A stretch of 64,000 bases of DNA. Source: Alteromonas mediterranea DE (GTDB lineage: Bacteria > Pseudomonadota > Gammaproteobacteria > Enterobacterales > Alteromonadaceae). Numbering within the stretch: the first letter of the stretch is position 1; each line of letters starts with the position of its first letter. The notes below the pieces were generated by a model. The model worked only from the letters and a program-made list of their open reading frames with translations, searched no databases and was not told where the DNA came from. The position numbers and the translations under genes are program-made. The stretch covers positions 2,602,824 through 2,666,823 of the forward strand of contig NC_011138.3 in the NCBI RefSeq assembly GCF_000020585.3, given 5' to 3'. Of this stretch, positions 46,830-56,694 are shown piece after piece.

Positions 46830-48749
46830 TTAAAAGTGATAACGGCGCAGCTGCATTTGCATTTCTTTTATTTGCTGAACTAGGGCGTCACAGTTATCAA
46901 CCACTTCTTTTGCGTAATCACTATTCGCGCTGCCTACATGCTGAATACTGTTTAACCCTTTGTTTACATCATCAGCCACCGAGGTTTGGCCTTCTGCCAT
47001 CGTCGAGGCATCTTGGTTAAGTGCGGTAATGCGCGCGACCGCGTCTAGCGCTTGCTTTAACGAATCACCGGCGTTTTTAGTCGTTTCCACGGTTTTAAAC
47101 GCTGTTTCTTTGTTTTGCTGCATTTTTTCAGAGGCCACACGACTGCCCTGCTGTAAGCGTTCGATCATAATGCGAATTTCTTCGGTCGAAGATTGCGTTC
47201 TACTGGCCAAAGAACGTACTTCATCGGCCACGACCGCAAAGCCCCTTCCCTGCTCACCCGCCCGTGCGGCTTCTATCGCAGCGTTTAACGCGAGAAGATT
47301 CGTTTGTTCGGCAATATTTCTAATTACTTCCATTACACCGCTAATTTCTTCGCTTGCCTGCGCTAACTCGGCTATCACCTGCACAGAAGCGTCTACATCA
47401 TTCGCTTGCGATTGAATATCATTAATGGTTTCAGCCAACACGCTCACGCTATTTCTTGTATCTTGATCGGCCGCGTGCGCAGCTTCACTTGAACTGCGTA
47501 TTGTCGAAGACACGGTTCTTGCGTTTTCTTGCATTAACGAAATAGCATTGTCTATTGAGTCAGATTCCTGACTAAGCTGAGAGACAGACTCTTGTGAACG
47601 CATGGCGGTAATATTGAGAGCTTCAGACTTAGCCAGCATATGGTCAGTGGCCACATCGACACTTTGTAGCGTGTCTTGCAGTTGACTTAAAAGGCCATTA
47701 AATGCGCGGGCCATGATGCCAAATTCATCACTCCGGGAGGCTTGGAAACGAAAGGTTAAATCCCCTTCGCCTGAAGAAAGGTTATTCACTACACCAATAA
47801 ACTCATCTAGAGGCCGTCCGACAATATATTTCACTAAAAGCCAAATGGTAATAAGCACACCAGCACTGGCTAGTACTATCTTAAAAACCACGCTAAGAAC
47901 GGCATTTCTTACCATTGCAGATTTTTCCGCGGTAGAAGCGGCGAGAATGATGTCATAGCCCCATGGAGAAAAAGGAACTTCTGTCACCATCCAGTTGTCA
48001 TTGCTCGCTAGCGCGTTAGCAACCTCTTTACTATCCACGTGGGATGAATGCATTCGAATATTACCCTTGGCATCGCGTAGCGCTACAAACCCCTCTTTTA
48101 ATACATGACTTTGCTTTATTGCTTGCTCGAGCACCTGCAAATCGGCGGAATACCCGACGTACCAAATACCAATAACCTCACCGGCGTCATTAAACATGGG
48201 CTCATAACCGGTAAGATAGGGACTGCCAAGTATATCTACTGCACCGTAGTAAGCCTGTTGTTGGTTTATTTTCTTAATGGCTTTGCCGTTTGGCGCTAAC
48301 TTTGTGCCTATGGCACGCTCGCCATTTTTTATCACGTTAGTGCTAATGCGAATATAATCGTCACCAGTCTTACTAAAAATGGTAGCCGTGCCACCCATAA
48401 CCTCGGTTAAGCTATCCACTAAATCGAAAGAGTTGGCCTGAGGGGCCGAACCTAATCGCACCTGGCGCGCCTGTGTATTCTTCACGCTTACATAGTCACC
48501 TTGATTTGGCACGCCAAGCGCGTCTGCGCGCAGTTTAAGCAGCGACATACTGCTTTTTACACGCTCTAGCATTATGGCATCGGTGATCGTGAGAATATTT
48601 ACCAGCCTATCTGCAGTATTGGATTTTTGTTCTTGGACCTGATCAGATATAGTTGACGACGTTGTTATGACCGTCGCCGTAGCGACTATTAACGCGAGTA
48701 AAGCAATGACAGCAGAGATAGAAAATAAAAACTTTCTTTGAATAGACAT
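46830..48749 (-). CDS. Methyl-accepting chemotaxis protein with Cache_3-type sensor
   Basis: 639 residues. Transmembrane helix (8-30), periplasmic double-Cache sensor (about 35-275; [52 protein letters not shown]), transmembrane helix (283-305), HAMP (about 306-360) and a cytoplasmic signalling region with the conserved hairpin tip [32 protein letters not shown]. The Cache_3-Cache_2 form in marine bacteria often senses organic acids, but the ligand is unknown. No C-terminal CheR-docking pentapeptide. Transcribed alone. Confidence 0.9.
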   Translation of the reverse strand: MSIQRKFLFSISAVIALLALIVATATVITTSSTISDQVQEQKSNTADRLVNILTITDAIMLERVKSSMSLLKLRADALGVPNQGDYVSVKNTQARQVRLGSAPQANSFDLVDSLTEVMGGTATIFSKTGDDYIRISTNVIKNGERAIGTKLAPNGKAIKKINQQQAYYGAVDILGSPYLTGYEPMFNDAGEVIGIWYVGYSADLQVLEQAIKQSHVLKEGFVALRDAKGNIRMHSSHVDSKEVANALASNDNWMVTEVPFSPWGYDIILAASTAEKSAMVRNAVLSVVFKIVLASAGVLITIWLLVKYIVGRPLDEFIGVVNNLSSGEGDLTFRFQASRSDEFGIMARAFNGLLSQLQDTLQSVDVATDHMLAKSEALNITAMRSQESVSQLSQESDSIDNAISLMQENARTVSSTIRSSSEAAHAADQDTRNSVSVLAETINDIQSQANDVDASVQVIAELAQASEEISGVMEVIRNIAEQTNLLALNAAIEAARAGEQGRGFAVVADEVRSLASRTQSSTEEIRIMIERLQQGSRVASEKMQQNKETAFKTVETTKNAGDSLKQALDAVARITALNQDASTMAEGQTSVADDVNKGLNSIQHVGSANSDYAKEVVDNCDALVQQIKEMQMQLRRYHF

Positions 48750-48947
48750 GTATGTTCTCAGTTTAACAAGGTTTAAAACTCCTCACTCCTTTGAGTAGCA
48801 CTAAATCCAACGACCTAATAAAAAGCCAGTATTACAACGCAAAATTGCCTTTATTGAATTTAGGCTATTTTGACATTAAGGCAAATTATCCAATCGTTTA
48901 TAATTTCATGAAAAATTGAGAATTTGACAGCCTATTAAGGTCTACAA

Positions 48948-49199
48948 CTACTTCATGTGAACTTTCCCACCCACGATTTTAAATGCCGGCGCGCCCCGAA
49001 TCATTGCGTTTCTAGCAAACTGCCCTTTGCAGGACGGGCAAATACCCTCTTTTTCGGTGTAATCCTCAACAATGCGCTCTTTGAAACATTTAACTAAGGC
49101 CCCCTTGCCGCCTTTACGATACTTAAACAACTGAAACTTACACTTAGCGCAATAAATTTGTACGGTTCTTACGGGACCTTTTGGATTGGGTTTTGCCAT
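48948..49199 (-). CDS. Small zinc-ribbon protein
   Basis: 83 residues from ATG 49199. Two CxxC pairs, YCAKCKF (17-23) and CPSCKGQF (about 53-60), form a likely zinc ribbon, and the protein is strongly basic. Resembles uncharacterised gammaproteobacterial zinc-ribbon proteins; a nucleic-acid or ribosome-linked role is only a guess. The open frame extends to 49232 but the extra residues look like leader. Confidence 0.6.
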   Translation of the reverse strand: MAKPNPKGPVRTVQIYCAKCKFQLFKYRKGGKGALVKCFKERIVEDYTEKEGICPSCKGQFARNAMIRGAPAFKIVGGKVHMK

Positions 49200-49355
49200 A
49201 GCTAATTTAGTTGCTCCATTTTTAAATTTCATCTTTTGTCGAAGTGCGACAAATTACTAATCTTGGTTATACTCTATATTGGGCAGTCCGCCCTAGTGTA
49301 ACAACGACTCCTCAACACAGCATCCGTTGTCGAGTAGCGAATGAAGGTAATATCA

Positions 49356-49760
49356 ATGAAGATAATTGCAGCCCTGTGTTTTTTGTTGTCAGCCCCACTT
49401 TATGCCGGCACCGCAGTAATTGTTAACGCTAACAATAATTCTGGAATAGACATCGATACGGTAAAGAAAATCTATTTAGGTAAGGTAAAAGCATTTCCTG
49501 ACGGCAGCCGTGCTATTCCGCTTACATTTGAACAAGGCAACAACACAAGAAACGCATTCAATAATAATGTGCTGGGTAAATCTGAGTCTCAATACTCTGC
49601 ATTTTGGTCAAAGCTTGTTTTTACGGGTAGGGGTACACCACCAGAGATGATAGCGACCGAAGATGAAATGCTTAACCTTGTTGCTACTAACCCAAATACC
49701 ATCGGCTTTATTGACGAAAGTAAAGTGGACAGTAACGTCAAAGTAGTGGGTACATTTTAG
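49356..49760 (+). CDS. Small PstS-like periplasmic substrate-binding domain protein
   Basis: 134 residues with signal peptide 1-17 (MKIIAALCFLLSAPLYAG). The mature part, with SGIDIDTVKKIYLGKVKAFPDGSRAIPLTFEQ and NPNTIGFIDESKVD, matches the PstS-like phosphate-binding family, but only about one lobe long. Small proteins of this kind are common in marine gammaproteobacteria without a Pst transporter beside them; the ligand is unproved. AAGG lies 8-9 nt before ATG 49356. Confidence 0.75.
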   Translation: MKIIAALCFLLSAPLYAGTAVIVNANNNSGIDIDTVKKIYLGKVKAFPDGSRAIPLTFEQGNNTRNAFNNNVLGKSESQYSAFWSKLVFTGRGTPPEMIATEDEMLNLVATNPNTIGFIDESKVDSNVKVVGTF

Positions 49761-49826
49761 GTAGTTTCACATTTGCAGTAAAAGCGACGCCACATTATTT
49801 ATTGGCGTCGCTTCGATTCTGCTTAT

Positions 49827-50735
49827 TCAATCGGGGTAGTTAGCGAAATGATTGATGTTGGCAAATGCCATAATCACGTCTTTAGCAAAATCTACCCTAG
49901 GATTGCCTAACGCCCCTTTCTTCCAAACAAGATAAATTTCATTTTCAGGCCCGCTTTTACCAAGCGGTATTAACTCGCCTTTCGCTATCCCTTCTTTACA
50001 CAGATAGCCTGGTAACACTGAGTAACCAATACCGGCTTTTACAATGCTGCTTATTGCACGAATATCTGGGCATACAGCAGCAACCGGCGACTCGCATGGC
50101 GCGTTAAAAACCTCTGAAAAATAACGGCGAATCAGTGGAAGTTGCTCGTCGTAGGTTACCAGTTTATGCTGATTTAATAGCGCTGCGGTTATTTCTTCAT
50201 CTTTGAGAAGCTTTCCTTGAACTCGATTCATAACCAGAATTAAACGCTCTTTGTCTAACATTTGGTATTCATACATTGCATCCGTCGGTTCTGATGCGGT
50301 GATAGCAAGTTCGGCAACATCATTTTCCAGCAACGCATAGGTGTTATTTTTATTGCCTGTATGAATAACTAAGTTCACCTTATCGGCTTGCAGTAGGTTA
50401 GCAAGCGCTGGCCCCGCTACCGAACTAAGGTATTCTGCCGGCCCGGCGAGATGTAACGTGCCGTGGTCGGTGGATGCTCTACTGCGTATAGACGCGACCT
50501 TTTGCTCTAACGTATCAATATGGCTGGCCACCTGAAGGGCTAAATCGTCGGCAATTGGTGTAGGCTCCACTCCCCGCGCTTTTCTCACAAACAGCTCTTT
50601 GCCAACAATATTCTCCATGGCTTGGATGTGTGATGTCACTGCCGGCTGTGACATATGCAGGCGCGATGCAGCACGTGTAATATTCCCACTTCGATATACT
50701 TCTACGAAGGTTTTAAGCTGAGTTAAATAAGACAT
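49827..50735 (-). CDS. LysR-family transcriptional regulator
   Basis: 302 residues. N-terminal winged helix (1-60: FVEVYRSGNITRAASRLHMSQPAVTSHIQAMENIVGKELFVR) and a LysR substrate-binding domain (about 90-295). Divergent from the yqhD-like gene with 132 bp between them and a LysR-type palindrome in the gap, so probably its regulator. In E. coli yqhD is instead controlled by the AraC-type YqhC, so this pairing differs. Confidence 0.9.
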   Translation of the reverse strand: MSYLTQLKTFVEVYRSGNITRAASRLHMSQPAVTSHIQAMENIVGKELFVRKARGVEPTPIADDLALQVASHIDTLEQKVASIRSRASTDHGTLHLAGPAEYLSSVAGPALANLLQADKVNLVIHTGNKNNTYALLENDVAELAITASEPTDAMYEYQMLDKERLILVMNRVQGKLLKDEEITAALLNQHKLVTYDEQLPLIRRYFSEVFNAPCESPVAAVCPDIRAISSIVKAGIGYSVLPGYLCKEGIAKGELIPLGKSGPENEIYLVWKKGALGNPRVDFAKDVIMAFANINHFANYPD

Positions 50736-50747
50736 TAATCATTACCC

Positions 50748-50761
50748 ATCAGATTTTTGAT
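50748..50761. promoter_or_regulatory. LysR-type site between the regulator and yqhD
   Basis: ATCA-N6-TGAT palindrome (T-N11-A form can be drawn) 13 nt from the regulator start. Position fits autoregulation and control of the divergent dehydrogenase gene. Confidence 0.45.
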
Positions 50762-50867
50762 GACTCATACTAATTTATCTGACTTCTGCATTTAAGCCAA
50801 TCACTCTAAGATGCCATCAAATTCTATACACAGCGAAATTCGCTAAATAATTAAGGACAGGCAACAT

Positions 50868-52022
50868 ATGCTTAATTTTACATTTAAAAATCAAACCGAA
50901 ATTTTATTCGGCAAAGGCCAGCTTAGTGAAGTGTCTTTGCGCCTGCCGGCAAAAGCAAAAGTTCTGTTTTTATACGGCGGTGGCTCTATAAAAAAGAATG
51001 GTATTTACGACAAAGTTAATACCGCACTGGAAGGTGCCGACGTTATAGAGTTTCAAGGCGTTGAGCCCAATCCTGAGTTCGAAACCCTTATGAAAGCGGT
51101 TCAGGTTGCTCGCGAAAACGACGTAAACTTTATCTTAGCGGTTGGCGGCGGTAGCGTTATTGACGGCGCTAAATTCATTGCCGCGGCGGTAAATTTTGAA
51201 GGCGATCCGTGGGACATATTGATAAAAGGCGCGGCATTTGAAAACCCATTACCAGTGGGTGCAGTATTAACACTTCCTGCAACGGGCTCAGAGAGCAACG
51301 GCAATTCGGTGGTAAACCGTAAAGAAACCTCGCAAAAACGCGCTTTTTCTTCAGAAACAGTACAACCTGTTTTTGCGGTTCTTGACCCAGAATTCACGTA
51401 TTCACTGCCACCGCGCCAGGTATCGAACGGTGTGGTTGATGCCTTCGTTCACGTAATTGAGCAGTACCTTACATACCCTGTGAATGCGCCGCTTCAGGAC
51501 CGTTTTGCTGAAGGTATTTTACAAACACTGGTTCAGGAAGGGCCTAAAGCGCTGGCTACGCCAGAAGATTACGATGTACGTGCAAACGTAATGTGGTCAG
51601 CCACAATGGCGCTTAACGGGCTAATTGGCAAGGGCGTACCACAAGATTGGGGCACGCACATGATTGGTCACGAACTTACTGCGCTGCATGGTCTTGATCA
51701 CGCGGTAACCCTAGCAATTGTCTTGCCTTCACTGATGTTCGTGCAGCGCGACAAGAAACAAGAAAAAATCTTGCAGTTAGGTGAGCGCGTATTTGGTATT
51801 AAAGAAGATGACAAAGACAAAGCTATCGACCTAACCATAAAAGCCGTACAGGACTTCTTCGAATCTATGCAGATTAAAACTCGTCTATCAGACTACGACA
51901 TTGAAAAGTCTGCCATTGATGGGCTTGTTGAAAATCTAGAGCGCAATGGTTTGACTGCCCTTGGTGAACACGGCGACATTGACCTGGTAAAAGCCCGTGA
52001 AATCCTAACACTAGCCGCCTAA
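50868..52022 (+). CDS. yqhD: Iron-containing alcohol dehydrogenase / aldehyde reductase (YqhD-like)
   Basis: 384 residues and very like E. coli YqhD along its length (FGKG, YGGGS, AVGGGSVIDGAKFIAAAV, TLPATGSESNGNSVVNRK). Metal ligands are conserved: D191, H195, H264 and H278. NADPH-dependent reduction of short-chain and reactive aldehydes (acrolein, methylglyoxal, malondialdehyde-type) is the known family activity, pointing to aldehyde detoxification. Monocistronic with a strong terminator. Confidence 0.9.
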   Translation: MLNFTFKNQTEILFGKGQLSEVSLRLPAKAKVLFLYGGGSIKKNGIYDKVNTALEGADVIEFQGVEPNPEFETLMKAVQVARENDVNFILAVGGGSVIDGAKFIAAAVNFEGDPWDILIKGAAFENPLPVGAVLTLPATGSESNGNSVVNRKETSQKRAFSSETVQPVFAVLDPEFTYSLPPRQVSNGVVDAFVHVIEQYLTYPVNAPLQDRFAEGILQTLVQEGPKALATPEDYDVRANVMWSATMALNGLIGKGVPQDWGTHMIGHELTALHGLDHAVTLAIVLPSLMFVQRDKKQEKILQLGERVFGIKEDDKDKAIDLTIKAVQDFFESMQIKTRLSDYDIEKSAIDGLVENLERNGLTALGEHGDIDLVKAREILTLAA

Positions 52023-52069
52023 ATACCGAGTTAAGTTGTAGTAGCGTGTGAAACTACGCACCTCGTTAA

Positions 52070-52106
52070 GACAGCAAAGCCTACGAGCTTTGCTGTCTTT
52101 TTTTTT
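52070..52106 (+). terminator. Terminator after yqhD
   Basis: GACAGCAAAGC / GCTTTGCTGTC stem with a 6-nt loop and nine T. Confidence 0.9.
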
Positions 52107-52221
52107 AACCTTGCATTTAGGTGTTTTTAATTGCCCTGCTGTCGCCCCCAGCCTGCTTCGATACTTGCTTTTTTGTAAGTTACGATTACAGTTGGTTAGA
52201 GCCTAGTTTACAAATAGAAGA

Positions 52222-54114
52222 ATGCAGGTTATTAACTTATTCCCCTCCACAGTGAATATCACTGATCTACTCTCAATTCGCAGACAACGTGTTATTCAGA
52301 TAAGCGTTGTAACCGGCTGTGGGCTATTTGCGTCACTACTTGCAGCGAGAGGGATAACCTTCGACATCTTTCTTGTGGGTATATTATCTTTATTACTTAG
52401 TGCAGTTCTCGCTTACAAGCGTTATGTGGCCACCAGCAGTTACCTTCTTCTAAGCGCCATGTCATCAATGTTGTTCGCGCTTTCAGCAACGGGAGCCGGC
52501 GTGTTTGATATAGCCATGCTTGGCTACCCTGGCGTAATTATTTTTGCGGCATTGTTAGGCGGCGTCGCGCTATTTGGCACAGTTCTCTCGCTGGTCCTGC
52601 TGCAATGTATCGGGCTTACTTGGCTAATTATGCACGGTGTAGTGGCCCCCCATCCTCCTGTACTCTCGTGGTCTCATCTGCTTTTCGTCATCGTTATCTT
52701 TGTTGTAACGGGCTTTAGCGTATTTGTTTTAGTTCAGGATATACGACGGCTAATGGCTTCGCTGCATCGGGAGTACACAAAAGTCGAGCAGAATAGAGCC
52801 CATATTCAACACCTTGCGCACCACGACCCACTAACCAATTTACCAAATAGGGTTATGGGGGAACGTTTGTTTAACGAAAAACTGCGCGAGAGCGAAGAAA
52901 GTGGTTTGCAGCTTGCGGTATTGTTTATCGATTTAGATAATTTTAAGCCCGTCAACGACGCATTAGGCCATGCCGCCGGAGACCGTTTTTTACAAAAAAT
53001 ATCTCAAACTATTACCGACAACCTGTCAGCGAACGAATGCCTTATTCGGTTTGGTGGTGACGAATTTATTGTTCTCGCGGCACAGATAAAGACGCGCTCT
53101 CAAATTGAAAATTTGTGTCAGAACTTAATTCAATGGTGTTCGTCGGAATTTGAAGTACTACAAACAAAAATCGTTGTATCGGGCTCTATAGGCGTAGCGC
53201 AAGCGCCTTACGATGGCGTCAAGTTTAAGCAGTTATGCCGAAAGGCCGATATCGCCATGTATGAGGCTAAACGCAATGGCAGAAATCGCTTTGAGTTTTA
53301 CGATGTGCGTTTTGACGAAGAAAGTGATGAAAAGTTTTCGCTAATTCAACGATTGCGCCCTGCAGTTCAAGCAAATGCGTTAGCGGTGTATTACCAGCCC
53401 CTCATCGATTTAAAGACGGGTAACATATGTGCACTTGAAGCCTTGCTGCGCTGGCCTCAAGAAGATGGCTCTATGATCTTCCCCGATAGATTTATCCCGC
53501 TAGCTGAAAGCAGCGGTCTCATAGACACGCTAGGTGCATGGGTTTTAAACCAAGCCTGTATGTTTTGCGCTAAGCAACAACAAAATGGTAATAGCGAGTT
53601 ATCCATTGCGGTGAATTTATCATTTGCACAGTTCAAAGACGGTAATCTGCCACAAATCGTAAAGGGTGCGTTAGAAACTTCCCAGCTAGCTCCAGAACAT
53701 TTAGAGCTTGAGCTAACAGAATCTATTTTGGCCGACGACAATGGCAATGTTATTCAACAGCTTGAGCAAATAAAAAGCCTTGGCGTTACGTTCGCAATTG
53801 ATGATTTTGGTACTGGGTATTCCAATCTTAATTACCTTCGTACATTCAGTGCCCAAAAATTAAAAATAGATCGTATTTTTATCAATACATTGGGCTTTGA
53901 CGAAAAAGATGTGCCCTTAGTCACAGCAATAATAAGTATCGCTGAAAGTTTAGGTATGGCAACCGTGGCAGAGGGTATTGAGAATGAAGCTGCGCTAAAA
54001 AAGATTACTGAAATGGGCTGTGACATTGGTCAAGGATACTATTGGAGTAAGCCTGTACCAGCGGAACAAATTGAAAGGCTAATTGAAGCGCAATCCCCCA
54101 CTAACCAGCGGTAA
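52222..54114 (+). CDS. Membrane-bound GGDEF-EAL protein (c-di-GMP synthase/phosphodiesterase)
   Basis: 630 residues. Five or so transmembrane helices in 22-172, then GGDEF (about 195-360) and EAL (about 372-620). The synthase motif is intact (RFGGDEF, 276-282) but no RxxD inhibitory site is seen upstream of it. The phosphodiesterase motif EAL (406-408) and the DDFGTGYSNL, KIDRIFI and AEGIENEA regions look catalytic. Either activity could dominate. The N-terminal sensor is not a recognised MASE domain. Monocistronic. Confidence 0.9.
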   Translation: MQVINLFPSTVNITDLLSIRRQRVIQISVVTGCGLFASLLAARGITFDIFLVGILSLLLSAVLAYKRYVATSSYLLLSAMSSMLFALSATGAGVFDIAMLGYPGVIIFAALLGGVALFGTVLSLVLLQCIGLTWLIMHGVVAPHPPVLSWSHLLFVIVIFVVTGFSVFVLVQDIRRLMASLHREYTKVEQNRAHIQHLAHHDPLTNLPNRVMGERLFNEKLRESEESGLQLAVLFIDLDNFKPVNDALGHAAGDRFLQKISQTITDNLSANECLIRFGGDEFIVLAAQIKTRSQIENLCQNLIQWCSSEFEVLQTKIVVSGSIGVAQAPYDGVKFKQLCRKADIAMYEAKRNGRNRFEFYDVRFDEESDEKFSLIQRLRPAVQANALAVYYQPLIDLKTGNICALEALLRWPQEDGSMIFPDRFIPLAESSGLIDTLGAWVLNQACMFCAKQQQNGNSELSIAVNLSFAQFKDGNLPQIVKGALETSQLAPEHLELELTESILADDNGNVIQQLEQIKSLGVTFAIDDFGTGYSNLNYLRTFSAQKLKIDRIFINTLGFDEKDVPLVTAIISIAESLGMATVAEGIENEAALKKITEMGCDIGQGYYWSKPVPAEQIERLIEAQSPTNQR

Positions 54115-54169
54115 AAAGTTATTAGGCTACGCCGGCTAGTGATATTGGAGCGTTGCTTTTACTGCCTAT

Positions 54170-54841
54170 TTAAAAGCCATGATAAGTTACAAACTCTTCG
54201 TTATCGGCGCGGGTAGAGCGCACGTCATTAGCAGGAAAATCAGGGTCGGGATAGCCTAAAGCAATACAAATCATAATGGCTTCATCATCTGGAATGTTAG
54301 CGCACTGGTGTACCACTTCAGACTGCATGATACCCTGACCGTTTATCACACAACCTAACCCTAAATCCCACGCTGCTAGAACAATGCCATACGCTAGTGA
54401 CCCTAGGCCAAATTGGGTTATTCCAGCGGGCTCTAGAGACCTATCATATGTGAGAACCAGCGAAACGGGTGCATCAAACTGCCTGAAGCCTCGCATCATC
54501 CAATCCATACGCTTTTCTTTGTCTTCACGCGATATTCCCATCACGTCGAACAATTGAATAGCCACATCAATTTGGCGCTGACGATGAATACCTTCGTAGT
54601 CTTCCTTATAAGGAAAGTCACGAACGTGCGGCTTACCTTCAAGCGTATTTTTGGTGTTGCCTTCGCGAATTCTATCGAGGACATCGCCAGTTACCGCATG
54701 AATTTTCCATGTTTGTGTGTTGTAAGATGACGGCGCCCACTTTGCGGCGTTGATAATTGCGTCTACCGTTTCTTTTGTAACGGGCTGTTTTGTGAACCCT
54801 CGTACACTTTTTCTCGATGCTGCAAATTCCGCAAAATTCAT
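54170..54841 (-). CDS. Nitroreductase-family FMN oxidoreductase
   Basis: 223 residues. Family features: SRKSVRGFTKQPV (FMN phosphate site) at the N-terminus, AAKWAPSSYNTQTWKIHAV, LGSLAYGIVLAAWDLGLGCVINGQGI and ALGYPDPDFPANDVRS. NAD(P)H-dependent reduction of nitroaromatics or quinones is the known family reaction. Closest to the NfnB-like long group rather than the short NfsB; substrate unknown. Single gene, convergent with the GGDEF-EAL gene. Confidence 0.88.
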   Translation of the reverse strand: MNFAEFAASRKSVRGFTKQPVTKETVDAIINAAKWAPSSYNTQTWKIHAVTGDVLDRIREGNTKNTLEGKPHVRDFPYKEDYEGIHRQRQIDVAIQLFDVMGISREDKEKRMDWMMRGFRQFDAPVSLVLTYDRSLEPAGITQFGLGSLAYGIVLAAWDLGLGCVINGQGIMQSEVVHQCANIPDDEAIMICIALGYPDPDFPANDVRSTRADNEEFVTYHGF

Positions 54842-55164
54842 GAACGTCCTTAAACCCTATGTTTTTCAAGCCAAATTGTTAAAATAGAGTAAACAGTAGG
54901 ACTTGAGTGTTCAATAGCGTCAGCACCTTATTAAGATTGTTTGTTTTTATAGATGTATATTCAACAACTCAAATTAAGGTGGCTTTCCCTTTTTAACGCA
55001 TTGAAGAATCTACAACTGTCTTCGACATTCTATTTGCTTCCCTCGATTAACGCTCTCGGACGACAGAGAAAAGTTAAACTTTCGATTAAATCGGGCTTTG
55101 GCAATTTGCGATAATCGCATTCGTAGCATACGTTTAAACTAAAAATAAGCCTTGTTGTTTACGT
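54842..55164. other. Intergenic region before the HD-GYP operon
   Basis: 323 bp without a gene; promoters of the divergent nitroreductase and HD-GYP genes are expected here. No clear operator or terminator seen. Confidence 0.4.
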
Positions 55165-56694
55165 ATGTCCCTATTTAAGAAATCAAAAACTGAACAATCC
55201 GCTCCGCGTCTAGCCCCTTGGAAAATAGCGATTATCGACGATGAAGAGGGAATACATGAAGTTACCAAGTTAACGCTGCGCAAATTTACTTTTGAAAAGC
55301 GTGGCGTAGAGTTTTTATCTGCCCACAGTGGAGAAGAAGGTTTAGCCCTCTTCAAAGCACACCCCGACATCGCGCTGGCGTTTGTAGATGTAGTGATGGA
55401 AACCGACGATGCTGGGTTAAAACTGGTAGACGCCATTCGAAACGAGCTTAATAACCATGTTAGCCGCCTTATATTACGAACTGGTCAGCCCGGCCAAGCC
55501 CCAGAAGAAGATGTTATCCGTCGGTACGATATTAATGATTACAAAGCAAAGACTGAGCTTTCTTCTTTAAAACTGAAATCCTGTGTTTACACCGCCATTC
55601 GCTCTTATCGTGATATCCAGACCATAGAGCAAGGTAAACGTGGAATGGAGGACGTGCTTAAATCCTCTTCATCTGTATTGGCCAGCCAGTCTTTGGCCCA
55701 ATTTGGGACAGCGGTGCTTAAACAAACGCTGACCCTTTTAAATTTAAATAATTCAGTGCTCTACCTGTCTACCCAGCACACTGACCTCTATGGTGATACC
55801 ACTATGACGGTGTTAGGGGCCAGTGGCGATTTAATTGGGCTGTGTGAGCCCGGCATCTCAAAGCAAATTCCAGAAAGCATTGCTGATGAAGTCAACCAAG
55901 TTCTGTTAAGCAAAACGCACCTTCAAACGAAAGACCGTTTTATTGGTTATTACCCTACAGGGGAAGACAGCCACAACATTTTGTATGTGAAGCTTAATGA
56001 ACCGTTAGACGCCCTTCAACGCAAAACCTTGGAAATGTTTGCATCTAACGTGGCTATCATTTTTCAAAATCTCACACAAAAAGAAGATATCCAGCAAACC
56101 CAGAAAGAGCTAATCATGGTGCTTAGCGACGCCATTGAAATGCGAAGCAAAGAAACCGGCGGCCACGTTAGGCGGGTTATTTTAATGACTGAGTTTTTGT
56201 CAGAAAAACTCCACATGAGTAGAGAGTTTATTGACACCATTCGATACTCAGCGGCGCTTCACGACGTGGGTAAAATCAGTATTCCTGAAACCATTTTGCA
56301 CAAGCCGGGCAAGCTTGACCCAGAAGAATGGGAGATTATGAAAACCCATGCGCAAAAAGGCTATGATTTGCTTGCCGACTCGGATCGCATTGTTGCAAAA
56401 ATGGGGGCCATCATTGCCAAGACTCACCACGAACGATGGGACGGCAATGGCTATCCCGAAGGTTTATCGGGCGATGATATTCCCATTGAGGGCCGAATTA
56501 TGGCCATTGTTGATGTGGTTGACGCCCTACTATCTAAGCGCTGTTACAAGCCCGCCTGGAGCGAGGAAGACGTAAAAGCTTACCTTGAGGAAAACGCAGG
56601 CAAACAGTTTGACCCACTAATTACCCATATCATGCTTGAACATTTCGACAGAATACTAGAAATACGCGCGCTAGAACCGGACGAAGATGAATGA
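55165..56694 (+). CDS. Response regulator with DUF3369 and HD-GYP phosphodiesterase domains
   Basis: 509 residues. Receiver (18-150; phospho-acceptor D75 in AFVDVVMET), DUF3369 GAF-like domain (about 160-305) and HD-GYP (about 315-500; HDVGK 366-370, HHERWDGNGYPEGL with GYP 429-431). Hydrolyses c-di-GMP to GMP when phosphorylated, by family knowledge. Its stop overlaps the start of the next gene by ATGA, so it is coupled to the histidine kinase that is probably its partner. Confidence 0.9.
   Translation: MSLFKKSKTEQSAPRLAPWKIAIIDDEEGIHEVTKLTLRKFTFEKRGVEFLSAHSGEEGLALFKAHPDIALAFVDVVMETDDAGLKLVDAIRNELNNHVSRLILRTGQPGQAPEEDVIRRYDINDYKAKTELSSLKLKSCVYTAIRSYRDIQTIEQGKRGMEDVLKSSSSVLASQSLAQFGTAVLKQTLTLLNLNNSVLYLSTQHTDLYGDTTMTVLGASGDLIGLCEPGISKQIPESIADEVNQVLLSKTHLQTKDRFIGYYPTGEDSHNILYVKLNEPLDALQRKTLEMFASNVAIIFQNLTQKEDIQQTQKELIMVLSDAIEMRSKETGGHVRRVILMTEFLSEKLHMSREFIDTIRYSAALHDVGKISIPETILHKPGKLDPEEWEIMKTHAQKGYDLLADSDRIVAKMGAIIAKTHHERWDGNGYPEGLSGDDIPIEGRIMAIVDVVDALLSKRCYKPAWSEEDVKAYLEENAGKQFDPLITHIMLEHFDRILEIRALEPDEDE

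Noticed and set aside
46960..47415. 151-codon plus-strand open frame opposite the chemoreceptor gene
   Set aside because: Lies opposite the highly conserved MCP signalling tip; composition is that of an antisense shadow.
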